Part shown: positions 1 to 6,725 of the stretch, piece after piece | Layout of the letters: every line of letters starts with the position of its first letter | Position numbering within the stretch: position 1 is the stretch's first letter | Assembly (NCBI GenBank): GCA_944376695.1 | Contig: CALWDM010000015.1 | Coordinates: forward strand, 1 to 45,590 | From: an uncultured Mediterraneibacter sp. | GTDB lineage: Bacteria > Bacillota > Clostridia > Lachnospirales > Lachnospiraceae | DNA length: 45,590 bases | Direction: 5' to 3' | Translations under genes and position numbers: made by a program | Notes under the pieces: model-generated | Told to the model about the DNA's origin: nothing | Database searches by the model: none | What the model saw: only the letters and a program-made list of their open reading frames with translations

Positions 1-22
1 AAAGTTGAGGTAAAAGAAAAAG

Positions 23-78
23 AAGAGGGCTCGGAAACATTGATTTTTCAATGGTTCAGAGTTTCCGAGACCACTCTT
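23..78 (+). promoter_or_regulatory. 5' stem-loop ahead of small toxin ORF
   Basis: CTCGGAAAC (30-38) pairs perfectly with GTTTCCGAG (61-69), and the flanking AAGAG/CTCTT can extend the stem. A smaller hairpin, ATTGA-TTTT-TCAAT, sits in the loop. No T-tract follows, so this is probably not a terminator. It lies directly upstream of the small toxin ORF. Stable 5' structures that limit translation are usual in type I toxin mRNAs, so a translational-control role is inferred. Confidence 0.45.
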
Positions 79-100
79 ACATAGAATGGGGGTGGTGCTG

Positions 101-193
101 ATGGACAGGAAACCGTTTGACTTTAAAGATCTGATGGCTTTTGGAATGTTCATTCTGGCATTGCTGACATTCGTATTTGCGAACTTGAAGTAA
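101..193 (+). CDS. Small holin-like membrane toxin (type I TA-like), 30 aa
   Basis: This 30-residue ORF encodes a short charged N-terminus (MDRKPFDFKDLM) followed by one hydrophobic segment (FGMFILALLTFVFA) and a Lys at the C-terminus. That is the layout of the short 'putative holin-like toxin' peptides common in Firmicutes, which insert in the membrane. GGGGGTGG at 88-95 is spaced 5 nt from the ATG and supports this start; an in-frame ATG at 86 would add five residues. A stem-loop lies upstream and a convergent antisense RNA candidate overlaps the 3' UTR, the arrangement seen in Fst/par-type and clostridial type I toxin-antitoxin loci. Toxicity is inferred from family resemblance only. Confidence 0.7.
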   Translation: MDRKPFDFKDLMAFGMFILALLTFVFANLK

Positions 194-208
194 TGCTTTA
201 AGGCATAG

Positions 209-303
209 AAAAACCACCCCTGAAACTTTGGCGAGTGATGAGGTGGCATTTCTATGTTCATTCTTTAACTGGTCAACCCCTTGTGGGCGGTTGTTCTTTT
301 TCT
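209..303 (-). ncRNA. Candidate antisense RNA (antitoxin) to the small toxin mRNA
   Basis: On the minus strand a promoter (-35 TTGAAC, 17-nt spacer, -10 TATATT) would start a transcript near 303. It would end at an intrinsic terminator whose stem is CCACC/GGTGG (plus-strand 242-246 and 214-218), followed by a U-tract from the A run at 209-213. The roughly 95-nt RNA is fully complementary to the 3' UTR of the small toxin gene. It contains no convincing ORF. Convergent toxin mRNA and antisense RNA sharing a terminator region is the par/Fst design. Ends are estimates. Confidence 0.5.
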
Positions 304-304
304 A
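274..304 (+). terminator. Intrinsic terminator of toxin mRNA
   Basis: CAACC (274-278) pairs with GGTTG (289-293), and the T-rich run TTCTTTTTCT follows. The upstream AACCACCC (212-219) can also pair with GGGCGGTT (285-292), giving an alternative longer fold that overlaps the antisense RNA. Confidence 0.5.
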
Positions 305-309
305 TTCAC

Positions 310-338
310 AATATAGCATACCCGGCGGTAATGTTCAA
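310..338 (-). promoter_or_regulatory. Antisense RNA promoter
   Basis: Minus-strand TTGAAC (plus 333-338), then exactly 17 nt, then TATATT (plus 310-315). This is a near-consensus vegetative promoter pointing at the 3' end of the toxin gene, with no minus-strand ORF downstream to explain it. Confidence 0.5.
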
Positions 339-581
339 GGAAAATCTGACGGCAGATGAAGCGCCAGATGAAGCGGCATTGCCTGCATTTCGTCTGACAT
401 GCATAAAATACGCCTTATTATTCGCCGTGAAGATTCCTGTGCTTTTTCCGGATAGTAAAAGATAGGGGGCTATGGTAAAATAGTATAATACAGTGTAATA
501 TTTGGATAAATATAATGTGTCATTATGTAATTTATTCGGTTTTGCGGAGGCGCTGTTTAATATGGTTCATTTTTTCTTCAC
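339..581. other. Non-coding gap
   Basis: No convincing gene is seen. A 76-codon frame across 235-465 has no ribosome binding site and overlaps the antisense RNA and its promoter, so it is not called. A short direct repeat of CAGATGAAGCG occurs near 352-375. The segment 470-540 is very AT-rich. Confidence 0.4.
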
Positions 582-610
582 TTGTCCCCAGGCATAATAT
601 CCTGTAAAAT
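582..610 (+). promoter_or_regulatory. Candidate promoter of the ABC importer operon
   Basis: TTGTCC (582-587) and TAAAAT (605-610) are separated by 17 nt, about 60 nt ahead of the start codon at 671. The match is good for a housekeeping promoter but no other support exists. Confidence 0.35.
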
Positions 611-670
611 ATCGTATAGAAAAGAAAGGCGCCGTCCGGTACAGGCGATAACAAAAAGGGGGGAATCACA

Positions 671-2209
671 ATGTTAAAAGAGACAGGAACGCTCCTTCTG
701 GAGCGCTGGGATTTTTTTGCAGGGCTCTTGTGGGAACACCTGCTGATCTCTCTGACCGCCATTCTGATGGCAGTGGCGATCGGGGGACTGGCAGGCATAC
801 TGATCAGCGAGTTCCAGAAGGCGGCGAAGCCTGCGCTGGGAGCAGTCAACTTCCTCTATACGATCCCCTCCATCTCCATGCTGGGGTTTCTGATCCCCTT
901 CTCCGGGGTGGGGAATGCCACGGCAGTGATTGCGCTGACAGTCTATGCGCTCCTGCCGATGGTGCGCAATACACACACAGGGCTCACCAATCTGGATCCG
1001 GCCGTGCTGGAGGCGGCAAAAGGAATGGGAAGCACCCGCAGCCAGATTCTGTTTAAGATCCGTCTGCCGCTGGCAGTGCCGGTGATCATGTCCGGTATCC
1101 GGAGCATGGTGACAATGACCATCGCCCTCGCAGGCATCGCTTCCTTCATCGGCGCGGGCGGACTGGGGGTGGCGGTCTACCGGGGCATCACCACAAACAA
1201 TACGGCCATGACGCTGGCGGGAAGTCTCCTGATCGCTGTGCTGGCGCTGCTCATGGACTTCCTCCTGGGAATCGCGGAAAAGCGGGTCCGCAAGCGCACC
1301 GCGAAGTCCGGGAAGAAAGCCCGGATCATCGGCGCCCTCCTGCTGCTCGCCTGCGCGGGGGCAGCCGGAGTCCTGTTTCTCAGACCGCAGCCAAAGGACA
1401 CGATCCATATCGCCACGAAACCTATGACAGAGCAGTATGTCCTGGGCGAAATGCTCGCTTTGCTCATCAGGCAGGATACAGATCTGGAGGTGGAGCTGAC
1501 CCAGGGAGTGGGCGGAGGGACCTCCAATATCCAGCCCGCTATGGAAAGCGGCGGGTTTGACCTCTATCCGGAGTACACAGGTACAGGTTGGAACATGGTC
1601 CTGAAACAGGAGGGACTGTATACGGAAGAGCTATTCGACACCATGCAGCAGGCTTACAATGACGAATACTCCATGCAGTGGATCGGCATGTACGGCTTTA
1701 ACAACACTTATGGGCTGGCCGTGCGCAGAGAAATAGCGGAACAGTATGACCTGCGTACGTATTCAGATCTGAGCGCGGTGGCAGATCAGCTCGTATTTGG
1801 CGCAGAATATGATTTCTTTGAGAGAGAGGACGGATATGACGCTCTGTGCGGGGCGTATGGGTTTCATTTCAAAGAGACAATGGACCTGGATATCGGGCTG
1901 AAATATCAGGCGATGGATCAGGGGCAGATCGACGTCATGGTAATCTTCACCACGGACGGACAGCTCTCCGCGTCAGATATCGCAGTGCTGGAGGATGATA
2001 AGCAGTTTTATCCGTCCTATCTCTGCGGGAACGTGATCCGCAGTGAGGTGCTGGAGGACCATCCCGAACTGGAGGGAGTATTTCAGAAGCTGACGGGAAT
2101 CATATCTGACAGCAGCATGGCTGAGATGAACTATGCTGTGGAGACAGAAGGAAAAGAACCCGCGGATGTGGCGGAGGAATTTCTCGCCGCCCAGGGCCTT
2201 TTACAATAG
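671..2209 (+). CDS. ABC importer permease fused to substrate-binding domain (OpuC/EgtU type)
   Basis: This 512-residue fusion has an N-terminal ABC permease of the OpuCB/ProW kind (about residues 1-215, five or six membrane segments, with the EAAKGMGSTRSQILFKIRLP coupling-loop region). A further membrane anchor lies near 225-243, followed by an extracellular solute-binding domain of the OpuAC family (about 250-512). The binding domain contains PEYTGTGWN near residue 302; the PEYTGT signature is typical of glycine betaine/carnitine/choline and ergothioneine binders. An anchored binding domain lets Gram-positive cells hold the receptor at the permease. GGGGGG precedes the ATG by 8 nt. The ATPase gene follows. 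The substrate could be a quaternary amine or ergothioneine; sequence reading does not settle it. Confidence 0.8.
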   Translation: MLKETGTLLLERWDFFAGLLWEHLLISLTAILMAVAIGGLAGILISEFQKAAKPALGAVNFLYTIPSISMLGFLIPFSGVGNATAVIALTVYALLPMVRNTHTGLTNLDPAVLEAAKGMGSTRSQILFKIRLPLAVPVIMSGIRSMVTMTIALAGIASFIGAGGLGVAVYRGITTNNTAMTLAGSLLIAVLALLMDFLLGIAEKRVRKRTAKSGKKARIIGALLLLACAGAAGVLFLRPQPKDTIHIATKPMTEQYVLGEMLALLIRQDTDLEVELTQGVGGGTSNIQPAMESGGFDLYPEYTGTGWNMVLKQEGLYTEELFDTMQQAYNDEYSMQWIGMYGFNNTYGLAVRREIAEQYDLRTYSDLSAVADQLVFGAEYDFFEREDGYDALCGAYGFHFKETMDLDIGLKYQAMDQGQIDVMVIFTTDGQLSASDIAVLEDDKQFYPSYLCGNVIRSEVLEDHPELEGVFQKLTGIISDSSMAEMNYAVETEGKEPADVAEEFLAAQGLLQ

Positions 2210-2277
2210 AAGAGGCAGAGCAGACGGGCCAGGGCAGAAGAGGCAGAGCAGAAGAGCCGGGGCGGAAGAGCCGGGGC
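2208..2277 (+). repeat. Purine-rich tandem repeats between importer genes
   Basis: AGAAGAGGCAGAGCAGA occurs at 2208-2224 and again at 2236-2252 (28-nt period). GAAGAGCCGGGGC occurs at 2251-2263 and 2265-2277 (14-nt period). The repeats begin inside the stop codon of the permease gene and run up to the ribosome binding site of the ATPase gene. Confidence 0.75.
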
Positions 2278-2290
2278 AGGAGGGACAGAA

Positions 2291-3022
2291 ATGCAGGCAG
2301 AGATCAGATTTAAAGATATCAAAAAGTCTTATGACGGTAAAATCGTAATGGAAGGGTTTAACTTTGCTGTCGAAAAAGGAGATTTCGTCACCATTATCGG
2401 ATCCTCCGGCTGCGGAAAAACGACAGCTCTGAAAATGGTGAACGGGCTCATCGAGCCCGACGAAGGCGAGATTCTGATAAAAGGTGAAAATATACGCGGC
2501 ATGGATCAGACGCAGCTCCGCAGAAATATCGGATACGCCATACAGGGGAGCGTCCTGTTCCCCCATATGACCGTGGAGCAGAATATTGCCTATGTGCCGA
2601 ACCTGATCAATAAGCGTGACAGGGCGAAGACAAGAGCGGCTGTGTCAAAATGGATGGGGATCGTCGGGCTGGACGGGGAACTCAGAGAACGCTATCCGTC
2701 AGAGCTTTCCGGCGGACAGCAGCAGAGAGTGGGGATTGCCCGCGCCCTCGCGGCATCGCCGGAGATCCTGCTTATGGATGAACCCTTCGGCGCTGTAGAT
2801 GAGATCACACGCTCCCAGCTCCAGACAGAACTGCGCCGGATCTATGAGCAGACGAAAATCACCGTGCTGTTTGTGACTCACGACATAGGAGAGGCGCTGA
2901 AGCTGGGGACAAAAGTACTGGTCATGGACCAGGGAGAGATACAGCAGTACGCGCCGCCGGAAGAGCTGCTGAGCCATCCTGCGACGCCCTTCGCAGAACA
3001 GATCGTGACATGCGCCAGATAA
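2291..3022 (+). CDS. ABC transporter ATP-binding protein (OpuCA/EgtUA type)
   Basis: The 243-residue ATPase should energise the fused permease/binding protein encoded just upstream. Visible motifs are Walker A GSSGCGKTT (about residues 37-45), the signature LSGGQQQ, Walker B ILLMDEP with the following D-loop, and the H-loop in FVTHDIGEA. AGGAGGGAC lies 6-8 nt before the ATG. Classical OpuCA/ProV proteins are near 380-400 residues because they carry C-terminal CBS domains that sense ionic strength. This protein ends right after the ATPase core, so osmotic gating through CBS domains is absent. That short form fits an EgtUA-like or constitutively active importer. Confidence 0.85.
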   Translation: MQAEIRFKDIKKSYDGKIVMEGFNFAVEKGDFVTIIGSSGCGKTTALKMVNGLIEPDEGEILIKGENIRGMDQTQLRRNIGYAIQGSVLFPHMTVEQNIAYVPNLINKRDRAKTRAAVSKWMGIVGLDGELRERYPSELSGGQQQRVGIARALAASPEILLMDEPFGAVDEITRSQLQTELRRIYEQTKITVLFVTHDIGEALKLGTKVLVMDQGEIQQYAPPEELLSHPATPFAEQIVTCAR

Positions 3023-3052
3023 GAGGGCTCAAAAATCTTCGCATGGAACAGA

Positions 3053-3277
3053 ATGAAGCCAGTTATAAAACGAGGCGGAGTATTCAAGGTTTTAGAGGAT
3101 GAGAACATATTTCGGGAAAAACTGACAGTACTAAATCATTCTATTGCATGGGATATATCCGGCGACAGGGATGAAAGTAAATGCATAGACATCGATCCGT
3201 TCAGTGTTTTTAACAGTCCCGCCGTGGACGATTTGCCAGAAGAGGAACCGCTGCCGGATGTGCCATATATAAGATAA
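3053..3277 (+). pseudogene. DUF2442-family remnant with internal deletion
   Basis: The 74-residue frame starts MKPVIKR, the usual beginning of DUF2442 proteins, then jumps straight to GVFKVLEDENIF..VTVLNHSIAWDISGDRDES-like sequence that normally lies about 30 residues further on. The C-terminal block (IAWD, CIDIDPFSVF) is well preserved. The simplest reading is an in-frame internal deletion. DUF2442 genes are often encoded beside DUF4160 genes as small toxin-antitoxin-like pairs, but no partner is seen here. No strong ribosome binding site precedes the ATG. It could still be expressed as a shortened protein. Confidence 0.55.
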
Positions 3278-3645
3278 GGTTTCTTTACAAAGGCATAATA
3301 ATAAATCACAAGAAAACCGAGCCAACCTACATAAAACGCCGCTTTTTAACAAAAGACGGCGTTTTCACATCTGATGGGCGCAACGCTCTGTCGGGCCACC
3401 CGCCTAGGGTTGACCGTGGGGAGGATGTGTGGAAAATTAGGAATAGAAAAGCCGCTTGTATCAAGGGATTATGGACACGGAACATGGGTGGGCGGTATAA
3501 AGTCCTTTACCTGCTCTTTTTTGCAGAATGCTTTCAACATAGCAAAAGAGGAGCCGCCAAAATCGAATGTGAAAATAAGTGGCTTTTCCCTCTGTTTTAC
3601 GCTTTGATATAGGAACAGATGAAAATGAATGTGAGGTGTTATGGA
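3278..3645. other. Gap with terminator and no clear gene
   Basis: Apart from the hairpin at 3333-3365, nothing convincing is coded. Two overlapping frames of about 60-77 codons (3374-3612) have no ribosome binding site and no recognisable family. They may be debris from the mobile element that brought the next gene. Confidence 0.4.
3333..3365. terminator. Intrinsic terminator, probably bidirectional
   Basis: AAAACGCCG (3333-3341) pairs with CGGCGTTTT (3357-3365). The interior CTTTT/AAAAG extends the stem around a TAAC loop. The A- and T-runs at the base allow termination on either strand. It closes the DUF2442 remnant transcript. Confidence 0.65.
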
Positions 3646-4539
3646 ATGAAAGAAGAAAAATCAAAAAATTCCATTCAATTTTTTGAAAATAGAAAAATTC
3701 GTACCGTTTGGGATGACGAAGAACAAGAATGGTACTTTTCCGTCGTCGACGTAGTGGCTGTTCTGACAGACAGCGCCGATCCCAAACAGTATATAAAAAA
3801 AATGCGTACTCGTGATCCAGAACTCAATTCCAGGTGGGGTACAATCTGTACCCTAACTGCTATGACAGCAACAGACGGAAAACGCTATCGGACGAGCGCC
3901 GCTAATTTAGAGGGAGTATTTCGGATTATCCAGTCTATCCCCTCACCAAAGGCAGAACCGTTGAAATTATGGTTGGCCCAAGTGGGGAGCGAGCGAATTG
4001 AAGAAACGATAGACCCGGAACAAGCCATAGATCGAGCATTGGAAACGTATCTAAAAAAGGGGTATGATGAAAACTGGGTGCGCCAGCGCCTGCTGTCCAT
4101 TCGGATTAGAAATGAACTGACTGCCGAATGGAAACAACGTGGCATGGAGAAAAGCCGGGAGTTTGCTATTCTTACAGACGAGATTACAAAAGCATGGGCT
4201 GGAATGAGCACCCGACAATATAAAAAACTGAAGGGGCTGAAAAAAGAAAATCTCCGGGATAATATGACAGATTTGGAATTGGTTTTAACGATGTTGGCAG
4301 AGGCATCTACGACGGATATTTCCAAGGTGGAACAGCCGGAAACATTTGAAGAAAATATGGATGTGGCCCGACAGGGCGGCGAAGTAGCCGGGGTAGCACG
4401 GCAAGCCTTGGAGCAGAGGACAGAACGGCCAGTTATTACCTCTCAAAACGCGCAGGACTTCCGGCAGTTGATTTCAGATGTCGTAGAAGATGTGGCGGCG
4501 TTGCCAGAACGGTCAGACGGAGAAAAGGAAAGCGAATAA
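3646..4539 (+). CDS. Bro-N domain antirepressor-like protein
   Basis: This 297-residue protein opens with a Bro-N fold: an IQFFENRKIRTVWDDEEQEW strand pair, then FSVVDVVAVLTDSADPKQY, and a C-terminal part of the domain with LEGVFRIIQSIPSPKAEPLK. The rest is mostly charged helix. Bro-N proteins are DNA-binding antirepressor-like factors found in prophages and integrative conjugative elements, and related to DinD. GAGGTG is 7 nt before the ATG at 3646; an upstream in-frame ATG at 3619 lacks a ribosome binding site. Its neighbours are a gene remnant and structured repeats, so it is probably a leftover of a mobile element. Its own promoter is not obvious. A strong terminator follows immediately. 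Confidence 0.75.
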   Translation: MKEEKSKNSIQFFENRKIRTVWDDEEQEWYFSVVDVVAVLTDSADPKQYIKKMRTRDPELNSRWGTICTLTAMTATDGKRYRTSAANLEGVFRIIQSIPSPKAEPLKLWLAQVGSERIEETIDPEQAIDRALETYLKKGYDENWVRQRLLSIRIRNELTAEWKQRGMEKSREFAILTDEITKAWAGMSTRQYKKLKGLKKENLRDNMTDLELVLTMLAEASTTDISKVEQPETFEENMDVARQGGEVAGVARQALEQRTERPVITSQNAQDFRQLISDVVEDVAALPERSDGEKESE

Positions 4540-4542
4540 GTT

Positions 4543-4587
4543 GAGGCCACCATGTGGGAAATTGTTTCCGCATGGCGGCCTCTTTTT
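4543..4587 (+). terminator. Intrinsic terminator of the Bro-N gene
   Basis: A nearly perfect 40-nt hairpin runs from GAGGCC (4543) to GGCCTC (ends 4582), with internal G-U pairs, followed by TTTTT (4583-4587). It begins 3 nt after the stop codon. Confidence 0.9.
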
Positions 4588-4623
4588 ATATTATGACTAT
4601 AGTGAAAGTCAGCGTGAAAATAA

Positions 4624-4711
4624 GGCCCAGGAGCGATAGCTCTGGGCCGCAGACAACAAGGACTGCTGGACAAAGTGTCCAGAAGTCCGGCGGGTTTGGG
4701 GAGATCCCCAA
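4624..4711. other. Three consecutive hairpins; mobile-element scar or oriT/RNA candidate
   Basis: Within 88 nt there are three separate stem-loops. The first is GGCCCAG(g)AGC-GATA-GCTCTGGGCC (4624-4648). The second is CTGGACA-AAG-TGTCCAG (4666-4682, perfect). The third is TTGGGG-AGAT-CCCCAA (4696-4711, perfect). No ORF runs through them. Arrays of short inverted repeats are typical of transfer origins, replication origins and structured RNAs of conjugative elements. The neighbouring antirepressor-like gene fits that origin. The function is unknown. Confidence 0.5.
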
Positions 4712-4805
4712 CAAGCATTTTCACGGGCTTTTCTTATAGCCGATTCATCAATATAATAAAATAGAGTGAAATTTCAATCAGCCCCAAAGGGCAGGAGGTT
4801 GCTAA

Positions 4806-5246
4806 ATGGAATATACATATTACAGAATAGGTGAAGTCAGTCAGGTCACTGGAATTTCAAAGGATACGCTTCACTTCTATAACAAAATCGGCTTGCTTGT
4901 CCCTGAGTATATTGATCCCAATAACCAGTATCGTTACTACTCATTAAGAAATTTGTGGCAACTGGATATTATTACGACTTGCAGAAAGTTAAATATTCCA
5001 CTGGAAACGGTGAAACAAATTTTATCTCTGCATGACAATGGAGAGATTACAAAACTTTTAATGGAATATCGGAAAGAGGCAATCCGTCTGAGTCAATATT
5101 ATCAGCAAGTCGCAGAAGATATTTTATGGTATGGCGAAGAAAATGAACGGATTGAAAGCCAAAAGGACACAACGGCTATTCAAGAAAAATGGTTGGATGA
5201 AGAATTTCCCCGGATAATCTTTATCGGATACCATCTGAAAAAGTAA
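4806..5246 (+). CDS. MerR-family transcriptional regulator, truncated
   Basis: The 146-residue protein carries a MerR winged-helix DNA-binding domain (YRIGEVSQVTGISKDTLHFYNKIGLL, about residues 6-31, plus wing YRYYSLRNLWQL) and a dimerising helix to about residue 120. Relatives of this type usually continue for another 140-150 residues as a GyrI-like ligand-binding domain. Here the reading stops after FPRIIFIGYHLKK, exactly where that domain would begin, so the effector domain has been lost. GGCAGGAGG lies 8 nt before the ATG. The MerR-type promoter directly downstream, ahead of a MATE gene, suggests it once controlled drug efflux. It may still bind DNA without sensing a ligand. Confidence 0.75.
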   Translation: MEYTYYRIGEVSQVTGISKDTLHFYNKIGLLVPEYIDPNNQYRYYSLRNLWQLDIITTCRKLNIPLETVKQILSLHDNGEITKLLMEYRKEAIRLSQYYQQVAEDILWYGEENERIESQKDTTAIQEKWLDEEFPRIIFIGYHLKK

Positions 5247-5254
5247 AAAAGCTC

Positions 5255-5285
5255 TTGACCGTGTAGTTACTCCACCCCTTATACT
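5255..5285 (+). promoter_or_regulatory. MerR-type promoter with 19-bp spacer
   Basis: TTGACC (5255-5260) and TATACT (5280-5285) are separated by 19 nt. The spacer carries GTGTAGTTACTCCAC, an interrupted dyad. A 19-20 bp spacer that is only productive when twisted by a bound MerR dimer is the hallmark of this family. It lies between the MerR gene and the MATE gene, which starts at 5309. Confidence 0.75.
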
Positions 5286-5308
5286 GGAAAAAGAAAGGGG
5301 TGGAAGTC

Positions 5309-6443
5309 GTGGGAGACTCGCCAATCGGCAAATTGTTACTCAAGTTATCTCCGCCTGTCATGCTGGCGCTATTGATCCAGTCTATTTATAACATCGTGGA
5401 CAGCTACTTTGTTTCTCAATATTCATTAAGTGGATTAACAGCTCTTTCCATTATTTTCCCCATCCAGCTTCTTATGACGGCATTGGGAACAGGAACCGGG
5501 ACAGGACTGAATATTTTAATCTACCGCATGGATGGGAATGGAGAAACTACTCGTCAAAGGGATGTTGTAAAAAGCGGGCTATATCTGGGCGTATTGAATT
5601 TTCTGATATTCACTTGTATTGGGATGCTTTTGATTGGAGGCTACTACAATATATCCTCTAATCAGCCTGCTGTCCGGGCGGAGGGCATCCAGTATGCACA
5701 AATTATTTTTCTGGGTTCTTTCGGCCTGTTCGGTGCTCCAGAACTGGGAGTGGCTGGCGCCGCAATCGCAACAATTATGGGGCAGTGGGCCGCAATGCTG
5801 ATTATGCTCAAAGCTGTGATACGAACTTATGATGTGCGTGGGAAATTCCGTTTCAAAGATTGTATTCAGATATACCAGAGCGGTTTTCCGTCCATTATCA
5901 TGCAGTCACTTTATACCCTCTATATTGTCGGGCTAAATTTAATCTTAAAGCAGTTTACAGAGGACGCCGTTACCGTCCTGGGGATTTATTATAAGTTACA
6001 AACCTTTTTCTTTATCCCTCTCATGGGATTGCAACAGGTCATTGTTCCCGTAATCAGCTTCAATTATGATTTCCGGTAGCGTGATGGTACTTGGGACGTT
6101 TATCTTTATGACTTTCCCGAAAGAATTGATTTCTATTTTTGCAACCAGCACGTCAATTTTGAGCATTGGAACTCTGGCTCTGCGTATTATATCAATTAGT
6201 TTTATTCCCGCCAGTTTTGCGATGATGTTTACGGTTTACTTCCAGGGAATCAACAAAGGGAAAAGTAGTATTTTCATTACAGTGCTACGGCAAATTATTC
6301 TTTTAGTTCCGCTGGCATGGCTGTTTCACTTTGCTGGATTAAACTATGTGTGGTTGACTTTTCCTGTCACCGAAATTATTGCCATGTGTTGTTGCTTTTA
6401 CCTCTATCGCAGAGGAAGATTAAACCTATCATTAGTTTCTTAG
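5309..6443 (+). pseudogene. MATE-family multidrug efflux pump, degraded by deletions
   Basis: The N-terminal part (SPIGKLLLKLSPPVMLALLIQ, YNIVDSYFV) and the rest are clearly MATE, an Na+/H+-driven drug exporter of 12 membrane helices and about 450 residues. Two lesions are visible. After GSFGLF the sequence jumps to GAPELGVAGAAIAT, missing roughly 40 residues that include a helix. After PVISFNYD the frame ends at 6079, and the protein resumes in another frame at about 6066 (ISGSVMVLGTFIFMTFPKEL), again with about 20 residues missing. A single working pump cannot be made. GTG 5309 is preferred as the original start because AAAGGGG lies 8 nt upstream. Confidence 0.8.
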
Positions 6444-6448
6444 AAGAA

Positions 6449-6491
6449 AGCCACACAACGGCATAATAAAAAAAACGTTGTTTCAGTGGCT
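6449..6491. repeat. Inverted repeat after the MATE pseudogene
   Basis: AGCCAC (6449-6454) pairs with GTGGCT (6486-6491), and the inner ACAACG pairs with CGTTGT. The loop is A-rich and there is no T-tract after the stem, so it is not a standard terminator on the plus strand. Confidence 0.5.
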
Positions 6492-6567
6492 GGATATTAA
6501 CCTGCATGCCCTTGTAAAAAATAGTTAGGAAAAGGGAAAACCATTTGGATCATTTATTGAACCACTG

Positions 6568-6603
6568 TTTTTGAATGATCGAACGCTTTCGGACATTCAA
6601 AAA
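6568..6603. promoter_or_regulatory. Perfect inverted repeat upstream of the pilus operon promoter
   Basis: TTTTTGAATG (6568-6577) and CATTCAAAAA (6594-6603) form a 10-bp perfect dyad. Inner TCGAA/TTCGG continues the stem around CGCT. It sits about 20 nt before the -35 of the candidate pilus promoter, where an activator or repressor dimer could bind. It could also be a terminator-like hairpin insulating the operon. Confidence 0.45.
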
Positions 6604-6624
6604 GGGAAGTTTGACAAGAAGGGG

Positions 6625-6652
6625 TTGTCTTCATGTCAAAAAATGTTAAAAT
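6625..6652 (+). promoter_or_regulatory. Candidate pilus operon promoter
   Basis: TTGTCT (6625-6630) and TAAAAT (6647-6652) are separated by 16 nt, about 75 nt before the first pilus gene. The dyad GACTGT-CGAT-ACAGTC (6655-6670) follows immediately and would lie at or just after the start site, as an operator or 5' hairpin. Confidence 0.45.
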
Positions 6653-6725
6653 ATGACTGTCGATACAGTCGACGGGGAAATGACACGAATCTGAACAAGG
6701 AGGATTAGAGTATAAGGGAGGTGCA

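Noticed and set aside
235-465. 76-codon plus-strand frame next to the small toxin gene
   Set aside because: It has no ribosome binding site and no recognisable family, and it overlaps the antisense RNA and its promoter.
674-1408. Long minus-strand frame opposite the importer gene
   Set aside because: It is a GC-driven shadow of a well-supported permease/binding protein, and its translation is low-complexity His/Arg/Asp-rich.
3374-3612. Two overlapping frames of 61-77 codons before the Bro-N gene
   Set aside because: They lack ribosome binding sites and domain likeness; treated as mobile-element debris.
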